Translations under genes and position numbers: made by a program
In this document: one piece after another, positions 1-9,870 of the stretch
Layout of the letters: each line of letters begins with the position of its first letter
Numbering within the stretch: the stretch's first letter is position 1
Source of the DNA: Bradyrhizobium sp. 21
Lineage (GTDB): Bacteria; Pseudomonadota; Alphaproteobacteria; Rhizobiales; Xanthobacteraceae
Reading direction: 5' to 3'
DNA length: 63,117 nucleotides
NCBI RefSeq assembly: GCF_023073335.1
Contig: NZ_JADPJG010000012.1
Location: 225,405-288,521 of the forward strand
The notes under the pieces: model-generated
The model's database searches: none
What the model was told of the DNA's origin: nothing
What the model saw: the letters and a program-made list of their open reading frames with translations, nothing else

Positions 1-429
1 CCCAGCTTTCCTGACTGGTTCCGATTGTCTTTGATGTATCACTGGCCTGGTCCGCGTTCGCTCGCCACTACTAACGGAGTCTCTGTTGATGTCCTTTCCT
101 CCAGGTACTTAGATGTTTCAGTTCCCTGGGTTTGCTTGAAACCTCCTATGTATTCAGAAGTCTCATACCTTCTCTTGATAACCGGAAATCCAAAACCTCT
201 TCGATCGAAATCTAAAGGCTTAGGCATCTCACATTTCTGTTCGAACCCCACACCAATGTCTTTCGACAAAGGTCTTGGAGTTCCGGCTATCGAAGGTGGG
301 TTTCCCCATTCGGAAATCCATGGATCAAAGCTTCTTCGCAGCTCCCCACGGCTTATCGCAGCGTAGCACGTCCTTCATCGCCTCTCAGCGCCAAGGCATC
401 CACCGAACACCCTTAAGGCACTTGATTGC
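1..429 (-). rRNA. 23S ribosomal RNA, 5' part (runs off the window edge)
   Basis: The reverse complement carries the conserved start of a 23S rRNA: GGTGGATGCCTTGGC, GGCGATGAAGGACGTGCTA, CCGAATGGGGAAACCCA and AACTGAAACATCTAAGTACC occur in the expected order. The 5' end is placed near 429 by comparison with the E. coli start and is uncertain by a few bases. Only about 430 bases are in the window, so the rest of 23S and any 5S lie before position 1. The segment between the two conserved blocks around helix 9 is about 115 bases longer than in E. coli (listed separately). Confidence 0.95.
177..291 (-). other. Intervening sequence (IVS) in helix 9 of 23S rRNA
   Basis: Between GGGGAAACCCA and GGAACTGAAACATC the 23S gene has about 171 bases where E. 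coli has about 53. The extra part forms a long near-perfect hairpin: the arm at 177-208 (GATAACCGGAAATCC...) pairs with the complement of the arm at 263-291 (GATAGCCGGAACTCC... on the other strand). Helix-9 insertions cut out by RNase III, leaving a fragmented 23S with a short 5.8S-like piece, are known in Rhizobiales including Bradyrhizobium and Rhodopseudomonas. Processing here is inferred from that precedent. Confidence 0.8.
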
Positions 430-853
430 TCTCATTATCAATGTCCACACACTCGGCAGAATGTTGTCTGCAGAATTGCCAAGAGATCGAAATCTCTAAG
501 GCACGCGCCCTCGATGAACGCTATCTGCAGCCGGACAATGATTAGAAAGACCAGCTTGCTTCGTAAGATCGTTCCGATAGCGAGGCGGTCAAGCTTCGCT
601 AAAAGGATCATTTACAACTCGCATGTCTTTCAACGCAGCCTTGTGAGCTACCCTGGAAGACGCACGAGCGCCGAAATGATCCGGAGATAATGGAGTACCG
701 CGTAGCAATTGCTTGCTGCACGATCCAACTCGGATCGATCTCCTCTTTACGATGTCAGAAATCACGCAACTTGCTGTCTATCCAGACTAGCAAGATGCGA
801 AGTGATGTTTCGCGGACGATTTAGGTGCACGATCAGCCGATGATCAAACCATC
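430..853 (-). other. 16S-23S internal transcribed spacer, tRNA-Ala to 23S part
   Basis: This is transcribed spacer between the tRNA-Ala gene and the start of 23S. Short open frames here have no protein-like features. Processing stems flanking 23S must lie here, but I did not resolve a clear boxA or RNase III stem. Confidence 0.7.
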
Positions 854-929
854 TGGTGGAGCCAGACGGGATCGAACCGACGACCTCATGCTTGCAAAGC
901 ACGCGCTCTCCCAGCTGAGCTATGGCCCC
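854..929 (-). tRNA. tRNA-Ala (anticodon TGC)
   Basis: The reverse complement gives a 76-base tRNA that begins GGGGCCATAGCTCAGC, has anticodon loop CTTTGCAAG (anticodon TGC), a T-arm with GGTTCGATCC, and ends TGGCTCCACCA with an encoded CCA. The acceptor stem GGGGCCA/TGGCTCC pairs fully. Its place in the 16S-23S spacer downstream of tRNA-Ile is the usual one for alphaproteobacterial rrn operons. Confidence 0.97.
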
Positions 930-962
930 GTAACCAGAAGACGAATGCTCACTCGATGAGTG

Positions 963-1039
963 TGGTGGGCCTGGGAAGACTTGAACTTCCGACCTCACGC
1001 TTATCAAGCGCGCGCTCTAACCAACTGAGCTACAAGCCC
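963..1039 (-). tRNA. tRNA-Ile (anticodon GAT)
   Basis: The reverse complement gives a 77-base tRNA starting GGGCTTGTAGCTCAGTTGG, with anticodon loop CTTGATAAG (anticodon GAT), T-arm GAAGTTCAAGTC and an encoded CCA end. It sits 33 bases upstream of tRNA-Ala in the transcribed spacer, the conserved Ile-Ala order of rrn spacers. Confidence 0.97.
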
Positions 1040-1222
1040 CTAACGCATATCCAGTCAAGGACCAGGGATCTGCAAGCCTGCAGCCCCAGCGCGTGTTCGT
1101 CCGCGAAGAAAGAGAAACGAAGACGGCGAAATCCCGCCAATGCAGCTCAACGATCCTGACGACCGTTGGCCACTGATGTTTCTAAAACGATCCGATAGTA
1201 AGCCGAAGCTCGCTGAAGGATC

Positions 1223-2718
<1,496 letters not shown>

Positions 2719-3136
2719 GGACTTGAACTTTGAACCGGCTGATCACAACGTTTTGACGAGGTCCCACCATTTTTCATCGACCGAAGTCGATGAGCTGCCC
2801 GCGATTCACATCGCTGGCAACGATGGTGTAACCTTAAAACGTGTACCGCCGAAGTCTTTCGTCCGGTCCCGATCCAAAAAGCCGAAGCTTCTTAAATGCG
2901 AGACCCGCAAGGACTCCGCCGTCCACGTTTCTCTTTCTTCATCTTCACTTGTCAAACAGCCCGGGACCAGGAGGCCCCAACCTTCCAGAGAGGAAGGGTT
3001 CCGACACCCTTACCGACGATGAATGAACTCCAATCGACTTACGTCGACTGTTGTGTCACTCAACAAGGTGAGGAGCATCAGTGGCGCGTTCGCTCGCCTT
3101 GGTCAGTGACCCGGCGGCGCCGCGCTCAGTGGTCGG
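2719..3136 (-). other. rrn leader upstream of 16S
   Basis: Transcribed leader between the promoter and 16S. It contains GCTGTTTGACAAGTGAAGA and GAAAGAGAAACG on the minus strand, typical of alphaproteobacterial pre-16S leaders. TGCTCCTCACC near 3065-3075 is only a weak boxA-like match. No protein-coding signal is seen. Confidence 0.6.
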
Positions 3137-3166
3137 GTTATAGGCCCCACCCATCGGAGTTGTCAA
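3137..3166 (-). promoter_or_regulatory. rrn operon promoter, TTGACA-N18-TATAAC
   Basis: On the minus strand a perfect -35 hexamer TTGACA (3161-3166) is followed after 18 bases by TATAAC (3137-3142). It lies about 420 bases upstream of mature 16S and points into the rrn operon. It is the best sigma-70-type match in the region, and AT-rich DNA lies upstream near 3270-3290. Confidence 0.75.
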
Positions 3167-3712
3167 CGCCCATTGTCAGAAAATCGTCGCACGGTGGATC
3201 GTCGAGAAAATTACTATGATTCCAGTCGGTTAGCGGCCCGCTGAGCGAGCGGACCGAACCGATGTGGTGAAAAAATCCAAAAAAAGTTTGAGCCTGAGTG
3301 GCGTCCTGAGGCGGCCTGCTGGGCCCCTCTCGGCGAGGCTCCTCGCGCCGGGCCGTTCAGGAAACTTTTCCGGATCAGGCGCCGTACTAGAGCCACAATC
3401 CCGCGGCGTTCTGGTACAGACAAAGCTTGAATCGCATGGATGCCAGTGGGGGCTGCCGGCGGTTTGCGCGGGTCAGAGGAAGGCGATCATAAGATGAAGC
3501 GGCCTTCTTCAGACATTCGAGAGACATCGAGAGATCTTTTTTCCGCTTAGCTGTTCGTGATTTCGGCCGGCCCGTCATCAGGGCCTTCTGACCGCGGACG
3601 CCTGTGCGGCTTGCTCTTTTCGAGCGTCGCCCCTGAAGAGGGCGGCGGGACGAGGGGCTCGAAACCGGGCTGCTCGACATCGGGCTCTTGGGTCGTTGAT
3701 GGGGGATTTGGG
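3167..3712. other. Intergenic region between rrn promoter and M23 peptidase gene
   Basis: No convincing gene here. It is the divergent upstream region shared by the rrn operon and the peptidase gene. It holds an A-rich stretch near 3270-3293, which may assist the rrn promoter, and a GC-rich imperfect hairpin near 3310-3360. An ATG at 3557 is in frame with the downstream peptidase, but the 52 residues it would add look non-conserved. Confidence 0.5.
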
Positions 3713-5776
3713 TTGAACCACAGGACGTCACGCGGCGCTTACGGACGTGAGACCGGGATCATCGATCTCGGCCACGAGCCGCCGCTATCCGTCGATGGTT
3801 CCGAAGCCGCCGTCATCGATCGCCGCCGCGTCTCGGTGCAATGGTTCAGCGGGACAATCTTGACCGGACTCTGCGGCGCAGCCCTGATCGGCGGCGCCGT
3901 TTTCGCATCCCTCGACGGCGAGATGACCTTCGCCAAAGTGCCGGAGCGCGTCGAAGGTGCGCTGCGCGGCGCATTCGGCGCCGCCGACCGCGCTGCAACG
4001 CTGCACAAGAGCGACCGCCTGCCGCCGCCGAACGAATCCACGGCATCGCGCAACATCGTGCGCGTCTCGACGGTTGCCCGCGTCGGCAACCGCGACGTGA
4101 TGCGGGTGCGTCCCTTCATCCGGATCGCTGGCAATCTGTCGATGACGACGAGCGATCTGTCGGCGAAGATCCCGCCGTTCAACGCCCAGCGCCTGCTCAC
4201 CGATGTCGGCTCCGACCCCAAGACCGCCGCCGACGATCCCAACAATCCCGAAGCCGTCGAGCCCGATGCCGAGGTCTCCTTCGTCACCAAGGATCTCTCG
4301 TTGGTGCTGCCGAAGGCCAAGATTTCCGCCGTGGTGGCGCTCGACGACATCCTGATGCGGGTGCGCGACGCCGCCAACTGGCGCGGCAATGGCGGCGTGC
4401 GCTACGCCGCGCTCGCCAATGCCGCCGCCGACGTTTCCGGCGCGGCCGGCGGCTCCGACATCAGGAGCGCCTACGCCCCCGAAGCGTCGCCGTCGGATCC
4501 CTATGCCGGCTTCGAGACCCGCGTGGTGCCTGAAAACGTCACGCTGCTGCCGAAGACCAAGGAGCAGATCACCGGCGGCAATCCGAACGGCGAACGCGTC
4601 CATCTGGTCAAGAAGGGCGACTCGGTCGGCTCCGTCCTGCGCGATCTCGGCGCCACGGCGGAGGAGATCAAGGCGATCGCCGCGACGCTCGGGCCTCGCG
4701 GCCGCGACGGCGGCCTGAAGGAAGGCGAGAAACTCCGCATCCTGATGGCGCCCGCAAGCCCCGGCGCCCGGCTGCAGCCCTATCGCGTCGTCGTCGCCAA
4801 CGAGACCATGGTCGAGGCGATCGCGGCGCTGTCCGATCTCGGCAAGTACGTCGCGGTCGACGTCTCCAGCATGAACACCGTCGCCGACGCGACAGCCAAC
4901 GCCAACAGCGACGACGATGACGACGATGACGGCACGGGCGTCAGGCTCTACCAGAGCATCTACGAGACCGCGATGCGCAACAAGGTGCCGATGCCGGTCA
5001 TCGACGACATGATCAAGATCTACTCCTACGACGTCGATTTCCAGCGCAAGGTGGCGCCCGGCGATTCATTCGACGTCTTCTACGCCGGCGAAGACGAAGG
5101 CGTGACCGCGAGCGAAAAGAACGACGTGCTGTTCGCTTCGCTCACGCTCGGCGGCGAGACCAAGAAATACTACCGCTACCAGAGCCCTGACGACGGCGTC
5201 GTCGACTATTACGATGAGACCGGCAAGAGCGCGAAGAAGTTCCTGGTGCGCAAGCCCGTCAACAACGCCATCATGCGCTCTGGCTTCGGCGGCCGCCGCC
5301 ATCCGATCCTCGGCTACGTGAAGATGCATACCGGCGTCGACTGGGCCACCACCTACGGCACGCCGATCTTCGCCTCCGGCAACGGCGTGATCGAGAAGGC
5401 CGGCCCCGAAGGCGGCTACGGCAAATACATCCGCATCAAGCACAACAACGGCTACGAAACCGCCTACGGACATATGTCGGCCTTCGCCAAGGGCATGGAG
5501 CCCGGCAAGAAGGTGCGGCAGGGCCAGGTGATCGGCTTCGTCGGTTCGACCGGCGCGTCGACAGGCCCTCACGTCCACTACGAAATCCTGGTCAATGGCC
5601 GCTTCGTCGATCCGCTGCGCGTGAAACTGCCGCGCGGCCGCTCGCTGGAAGGCCCGATGCTGACCGGCTTCGAGAAGGAGCGCGACCGGCTCGACGGCAT
5701 GATGAGCGGCCGCGCCGGCGCCATCGCCCGGATGTCGGACGCGACGGGTGGTCCGTTGCAGGTGACGAACCGGTGA
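3713..5776 (+). CDS. M23 family metallopeptidase (murein DD-endopeptidase), membrane-anchored
   Basis: A 687-residue protein predicted to cut peptidoglycan cross-links in the periplasm. A single hydrophobic segment at about residues 42-62 suggests an N-terminal membrane anchor. A LysM-like or opacity-type stretch follows at about 297-345 (VKKGDSVGSVLRDLGA). The C-terminal M23/LytM domain spans about 519-633 with the zinc ligands visible: MHTGVDWA supplies His and Asp, YGHMS a His, and HVHYEI the last His pair. I prefer the TTG at 3713 because GGGGGA lies 6 bases upstream; an in-frame ATG at 3557 would add 52 non-conserved residues. A run of seven aspartates occurs near 4910-4932, before the catalytic half. 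The gene stands alone. Confidence 0.88.
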   Translation: MNHRTSRGAYGRETGIIDLGHEPPLSVDGSEAAVIDRRRVSVQWFSGTILTGLCGAALIGGAVFASLDGEMTFAKVPERVEGALRGAFGAADRAATLHKSDRLPPPNESTASRNIVRVSTVARVGNRDVMRVRPFIRIAGNLSMTTSDLSAKIPPFNAQRLLTDVGSDPKTAADDPNNPEAVEPDAEVSFVTKDLSLVLPKAKISAVVALDDILMRVRDAANWRGNGGVRYAALANAAADVSGAAGGSDIRSAYAPEASPSDPYAGFETRVVPENVTLLPKTKEQITGGNPNGERVHLVKKGDSVGSVLRDLGATAEEIKAIAATLGPRGRDGGLKEGEKLRILMAPASPGARLQPYRVVVANETMVEAIAALSDLGKYVAVDVSSMNTVADATANANSDDDDDDDGTGVRLYQSIYETAMRNKVPMPVIDDMIKIYSYDVDFQRKVAPGDSFDVFYAGEDEGVTASEKNDVLFASLTLGGETKKYYRYQSPDDGVVDYYDETGKSAKKFLVRKPVNNAIMRSGFGGRRHPILGYVKMHTGVDWATTYGTPIFASGNGVIEKAGPEGGYGKYIRIKHNNGYETAYGHMSAFAKGMEPGKKVRQGQVIGFVGSTGASTGPHVHYEILVNGRFVDPLRVKLPRGRSLEGPMLTGFEKERDRLDGMMSGRAGAIARMSDATGGPLQVTNR

Positions 5777-5868
5777 TCAAATAGCCGGCCAGGAACGACC
5801 GGGCATCTTCGAAAATCGTTTCGCTGCCCCGCAATTTCAAGTTTCGTTTGCTCCGCGTCCATAGCTTG

Positions 5869-7956
5869 CTATGGAAGCTTGTTCTCCATGATGGCAAAGA
5901 GAAGCTTCTCCTGGATTTTTACGCCTTTGACGAAGCCGCCGGCGTCGAGAGCAAAGGTTTGTCTGCTGACGGACTGTCCGACGTTTCCCCCGATCACATC
6001 GATTTGGGTGGGACGAACCGCGACCACGACGTCGCAATGGCCGTCGTAGTCACCGTCTTTCTGGTGATCATAGTCGACACCCTCTTCTCGGGCCCAACAG
6101 ATGAGGTCACCCGGCTTCGGCGCATGATCGGTGAGGCGCTTGCACCAATAGGCCACGTCCGCATTGGTGGCGTCGAAGTCGCGAATTGCCTGACTGATGT
6201 ATACCGAGTGGCGCGCGGCTCCGCGGAACTTGGTACCGGCCCCGCCCCCGTTCACGCAGAACGAGATGAACGCCGCCGACCAAGGTGTTGGGTCTAGACC
6301 ATTTCGGTTGATGCCAAGCGCCTGCCAATAGTCTCCGACCCGCTCGGAGAATTCCGGCTCCCCTTCGTGGTGACCCGCATGGGTCAGGTGCCCCTGGAGA
6401 TTGAGCGTATTTTTCCCGAAGAACTCCCATTCCGCTGCTGCCCCCGTGCAGAGCCTGCCCGCAAAACCCGGGCCTGTCGCGGGGTCGAGATCGGGCTCGA
6501 CCTTCTTGAACAGTTCATCCGCGCGAACGTAGCCAAAATCCATTCTGCGCGCGATCTTCTCCATCGCCGTCTTGACGTCGATCGGCGCGCCAAACAACCA
6601 GGGCCGGTTGCCACTCAGGATTGCAAAGGCCGCGGCGCCGACCTCGTTGGTGATCGCAGTCTGAAAGGATGCCGCCATATTGCTCAAAACCCTGACGGCA
6701 TGAGTGGCGCCGACGAGACGGGCCAGAAAGAGTTCGGCGGACGTCGGTAGCCTGTTGTCAGGCAGCGTGGGTTGCAGAACGCCGGCGTCCGCCGCCGCCG
6801 CCTTCGCCGCGACTGCAGGTTGCTTGATCGGGTCGAAGCGGTCATTGGCCGTCGAGCCGGTGCCGGGGAGGAGCGCGACCCAGTCGGCCTCGGTGATCAG
6901 GAACGGACCTGCGCCACCTCCCTGATCTGCCGCTACGTTCTTGATGCCTGTCTCGGTGTCCGCGAGTGCGACGAGATGGTGCGCGCTGGTTTTCAATTCT
7001 CGCGCCGAGGTGAGGCACATCTGCGCGAAGCTGTCGAGGTCTACCGTATCGTTCCCGTCTACCATCGGCAGGAATATGCCGCCACGCGCAAACCCTCGGC
7101 GCGGGGGCGTGGATTGCACCTCGATTTCCCAGATTTGCGCTTCTCCACTGGGGCCGATTTCGCGGAGCTTCTTGCAGAGCAGAACCGGGTCGATCAGGTC
7201 GGCGAAATCCGGATCGTCCGAGGGCACGGACGTTGCCGTCTTGAGCAACTCGAAAGAGCCAATGGGCTGAAATATTGCCGTCTCCAGCTTCTTCGTCTTA
7301 GCCGTCGCCGTCCCATCAATGCCGCCGCCTCCTGCGCCTCCTCCCCCGGCACTGCCGGCAATGTCGATTCCGAGTCCCCTGGCCTGCAATGCCTTGATCA
7401 CTGCCATGGCGCCGGGCTGACTGCTCTCCGCATCTGCCTTGAACACGTGATCGGCGATGAACCGGCCCTTCGAATGATGATTGGTCCACGCCCACAGGTA
7501 GGGCGTGTTGACGCCCGTGTGCTGCAACCGATAGCCGAACCCGTTGTATGCCTCGAGTTCGAAGGCAATGCGCTCCATCGACCAGTCCTTGACTGTGCCG
7601 AGCACATGCGGCCGCACAGTCAATGCATCGACGGCGCTGTCGACCCAATCGAAGGGAGGCGATCCAGTCGCCGGCCGGCCCCGCGGCTCGTCCCTCGTTC
7701 GTGCCGTCAGAGGATTGCCATTATGCAAATGGCCCGTGAACTTGCAGCTGCCTTCCATAGCGTGGATGGCAGCGATCGCAATGATCGGCATACCGCCAAC
7801 GCGCTGCGACACTTGCTTGTACTTGTCTTGGTTGGCCAGGATCGTGGTCACAAGCGCGTTGATGTCCGCGACCCTCAGGGCGGCGGTATCGACGACCATG
7901 CTTCCTATAAGCTGGGTATATTCGTCCTTCAGGTCCTCAAATTCGAGGTTGGACAT
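5869..7956 (-). CDS. Putative multidomain peptidoglycan hydrolase with C-terminal DUF2272-like domain
   Basis: A 695-residue protein with three visible parts. Residues about 45-175 look like a lysozyme- or chitosanase-type fold (IHAMEGSCKF with Glu68, HLHNGNPLTART, EAYNGFGYR). A Gly-rich linker at 200-212 (AGGGGAGGGG) follows. Residues about 310-425 resemble a lytic transglycosylase (LVALADTETGIKN with Glu335, GGGAGPFLITEADW). Residues about 557-690 match a DUF2272/CHAP-like amidase (TPWSAAFISFC with Cys567, GHCDVVV with His640). No signal peptide or membrane segment is seen, which is odd for a wall-acting enzyme. I start at the ATG with GGAGA upstream; earlier in-frame codons lack support. 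It follows the lipoprotein gene by 17 bases, so the two are probably co-transcribed. Part boundaries and activity are inferred. Confidence 0.7.
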   Translation of the reverse strand: MSNLEFEDLKDEYTQLIGSMVVDTAALRVADINALVTTILANQDKYKQVSQRVGGMPIIAIAAIHAMEGSCKFTGHLHNGNPLTARTRDEPRGRPATGSPPFDWVDSAVDALTVRPHVLGTVKDWSMERIAFELEAYNGFGYRLQHTGVNTPYLWAWTNHHSKGRFIADHVFKADAESSQPGAMAVIKALQARGLGIDIAGSAGGGGAGGGGIDGTATAKTKKLETAIFQPIGSFELLKTATSVPSDDPDFADLIDPVLLCKKLREIGPSGEAQIWEIEVQSTPPRRGFARGGIFLPMVDGNDTVDLDSFAQMCLTSARELKTSAHHLVALADTETGIKNVAADQGGGAGPFLITEADWVALLPGTGSTANDRFDPIKQPAVAAKAAAADAGVLQPTLPDNRLPTSAELFLARLVGATHAVRVLSNMAASFQTAITNEVGAAAFAILSGNRPWLFGAPIDVKTAMEKIARRMDFGYVRADELFKKVEPDLDPATGPGFAGRLCTGAAAEWEFFGKNTLNLQGHLTHAGHHEGEPEFSERVGDYWQALGINRNGLDPTPWSAAFISFCVNGGGAGTKFRGAARHSVYISQAIRDFDATNADVAYWCKRLTDHAPKPGDLICWAREEGVDYDHQKDGDYDGHCDVVVAVRPTQIDVIGGNVGQSVSRQTFALDAGGFVKGVKIQEKLLFAIMENKLP

Positions 7957-7973
7957 GGCAATTCTCCAAAGCG

Positions 7974-9281
7974 CTATTGAACCCGGCCGTCCTTCCCGAG
8001 TTGCTTCCACACCGCTGCGTTTATCGAGGTGCCAGCCGTGATCTGCAGGTTTTCTGTGGCATAGGTCGAGCGGAGCGCGGTGATCACACCGCGGATGGTA
8101 TCCCCCATGGTCGCATCGGGATTCCCAAAATCCGCCGGGGGCTCGATCTTGGCGGTGGGCACGCGTGCGTTGACCCGTACGATCGCGCGCGCGATTTGAT
8201 CATGCACGATCTTCTTACCGACCTTGGCGAACAGCCCGGATTCGTAGCCGGTCTCCAATTTCTGGATCGCGCAGGACTGAATAGCCTTCTGCGCAGCCGT
8301 CAACTGGGCGAGATCGTCCAAGGTCTCGATTTTCCCCGCACTCGCCCGGCCTTGCGCGGTCATGAAGTCGACCATGGAACTGCGCGTCGGCGAATCCAGC
8401 GCACCGAAATCACCCGTATCCGAGACGCAAAGAGTTCTCTGAATGGCCCTGGCTTGAGGGACCGTCAGTTTCTCTTCCAACGGCGTCAGGGCGCCGGGCA
8501 ATTTCGGCGGCGGTGGCGTTACGACGATCGGCTTGTCGGCGCGCTGCGACGGAATGGTCTTCGGCGTAATCAGCGGCCCCTTGTTGTCCAGTCCGCCGGG
8601 ACCGACCGACTGGAAGACCGTGATGGTCGTGTTGATATCCGTCTCGATCGTGAACGGCGTGCAGATGTTGAGATATGAGCGCAGGGCGTAAATGGCAGCG
8701 GGTCTGTTGGCGATGCTGACAGTCTGCAGCGTAACTCTGTATTCGTTTCGCCGCCGCAGGACCAATGTCTGCACCGTCGTCTTGTCGACCTCGAGCAGCA
8801 GGCGCGAATTGACGTTAATGAACGTATCGGCGGCGAGTCCGAATGCGAGGCCAGCGAGCGTGATCGGGTTGGCACTTACGCCAGACACGCGCATGATGGC
8901 CTGAGTGGCAACAGTGAGATCACCGAGTTCCTTGAGAACCGCCGTGTTGGTCCTCCGTCTGTCGTCGAGCCAGGCCAGATAGGAATCGCAGCGCCGATCG
9001 ACGTCGTTGAGCCCTGCCTGAACGAGCAAGGTCCAGTCGTTCGGGCTCAACTGCACATTCACGCACTGCCCTTCTGTGGTGGATGTAACTGACAGCGTTT
9101 GCCGGCACAGCTCAGTCAGGTAGATATCCTGATATTGCGTCGTCGCACCGATATCATCGGAATAAAGATCCGTTCCGATCCCGTATCGGAAGTAACGCGT
9201 CTCGGTCCTATCGCAGGCGCCCAGCAGCAGCCCCAGACCTAGGAACACAATGATTCCCCAAACGTTACGCATCGACATCAT
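7974..9281 (-). CDS. Predicted lipoprotein of unknown function
   Basis: A 435-residue protein with a clear lipoprotein signal: a hydrophobic stretch ending LLLGAC gives the lipobox and the Cys for lipidation near residue 23. The mature part has no family I recognise. A Pro-rich spacer (VVTPPPPKLPG) divides it, and after it a segment resembling a peptidoglycan-binding type 1 repeat (LTVPQARAIQRTLCVSDTGDFGALDSPT) is visible. The start is one of three close ATG codons (9281, 9278, 9272), none with a strong ribosome site. The gene lies 17 bases upstream of the multidomain hydrolase, so it may tether, present or inhibit that enzyme; this is inference from position only. Confidence 0.65.
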   Translation of the reverse strand: MMSMRNVWGIIVFLGLGLLLGACDRTETRYFRYGIGTDLYSDDIGATTQYQDIYLTELCRQTLSVTSTTEGQCVNVQLSPNDWTLLVQAGLNDVDRRCDSYLAWLDDRRRTNTAVLKELGDLTVATQAIMRVSGVSANPITLAGLAFGLAADTFINVNSRLLLEVDKTTVQTLVLRRRNEYRVTLQTVSIANRPAAIYALRSYLNICTPFTIETDINTTITVFQSVGPGGLDNKGPLITPKTIPSQRADKPIVVTPPPPKLPGALTPLEEKLTVPQARAIQRTLCVSDTGDFGALDSPTRSSMVDFMTAQGRASAGKIETLDDLAQLTAAQKAIQSCAIQKLETGYESGLFAKVGKKIVHDQIARAIVRVNARVPTAKIEPPADFGNPDATMGDTIRGVITALRSTYATENLQITAGTSINAAVWKQLGKDGRVQ

Positions 9282-9418
9282 CCCGCAAAATAAATGGGGA
9301 CGGTAGCGAGCCTCGATCGAGCGGCTCAAGATGATTCACGTGCCTCCAACCATCGAAGCACCGTATGGACGGCCGCCGGCGGCTCACTATGTCATCGATC
9401 TTGCGCACGGCTTGTCTC

Positions 9419-9661
9419 TCACTGTTCGGGCGTTGACGGATCGACGTCGACTGGCGCCCGCTCTTCATGTGCCTCCGCCACGACGTTCAGATTGGCGGAG
9501 ACGATCGCGAAAGCGCGCTGCACGTCGTCGACCACGTCGCGCCGCCGCGTATTGATGTTGCGGACGAGAACACGCCAACGGCCATCTCCGCTGGCATCGG
9601 CGGTTTCCCGCCAGAAACGCAGAATGAAGACCTGATCCAGTAGCGGCTGATGCGAACTCAT
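9419..9661 (-). CDS. Small hypothetical protein
   Basis: An 80-residue frame between the BTAD regulator and the lipoprotein gene. Its central part (ILRFWRETADASGDGRWRVLVRNINTRRRDVVDDVQRAF) reads like a folded protein with regular amphipathic spacing, unlike the overlapping frames. No Shine-Dalgarno is obvious before the ATG. No family is recognised. It is on the same strand as the lipoprotein gene, 137 bases upstream of it, and downstream of a strong terminator-like hairpin, so it may begin a separate transcript. Confidence 0.5.
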   Translation of the reverse strand: MSSHQPLLDQVFILRFWRETADASGDGRWRVLVRNINTRRRDVVDDVQRAFAIVSANLNVVAEAHEERAPVDVDPSTPEQ

Positions 9662-9792
9662 AGGTCGAGCGTCGCATGGCGCGAACTCGTGGAGATCGCG
9701 CCATCGTTCCGGGATGCTGCCCCTCCAGTCACGGCGGCTTGCGGGGAAAATTCCGCAGCGATCGCGTCGCGATCACGGCAGAATCACGGTGC

Positions 9793-9821
9793 GGCCGGGC
9801 AAGGCAATGCCTTGCCCGGCC
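9793..9821 (-). terminator. Perfect 13-bp stem hairpin downstream of the BTAD gene
   Basis: GGCCGGGCAAGGC and its exact complement are separated by a 3-base loop. It lies 50 bases past the stop of the BTAD gene. There is no T-run after the stem, so it is a terminator by position and stability rather than by the full intrinsic pattern. Confidence 0.55.
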
Positions 9822-9870
9822 AACCCCTGGCCAGGTTCGCGATATCAGATGGATTCGGGGACTGCGGCGC

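Noticed and set aside
854..1039. tRNA genes as attachment sites of an integrated element
   Set aside because: No duplicated tRNA ends, integrase gene or base-composition break is seen nearby.
3557..3712. N-terminal extension of the M23 peptidase from ATG 3557
   Set aside because: The added 52 residues look non-conserved, and the TTG at 3713 has a better ribosome site.
5859..5874. CCATAGC-TT-GCTATGG hairpin at the hydrolase stop
   Set aside because: The stem is 7 bp with a 2-base loop and overlaps the stop codon; too small to call a terminator.
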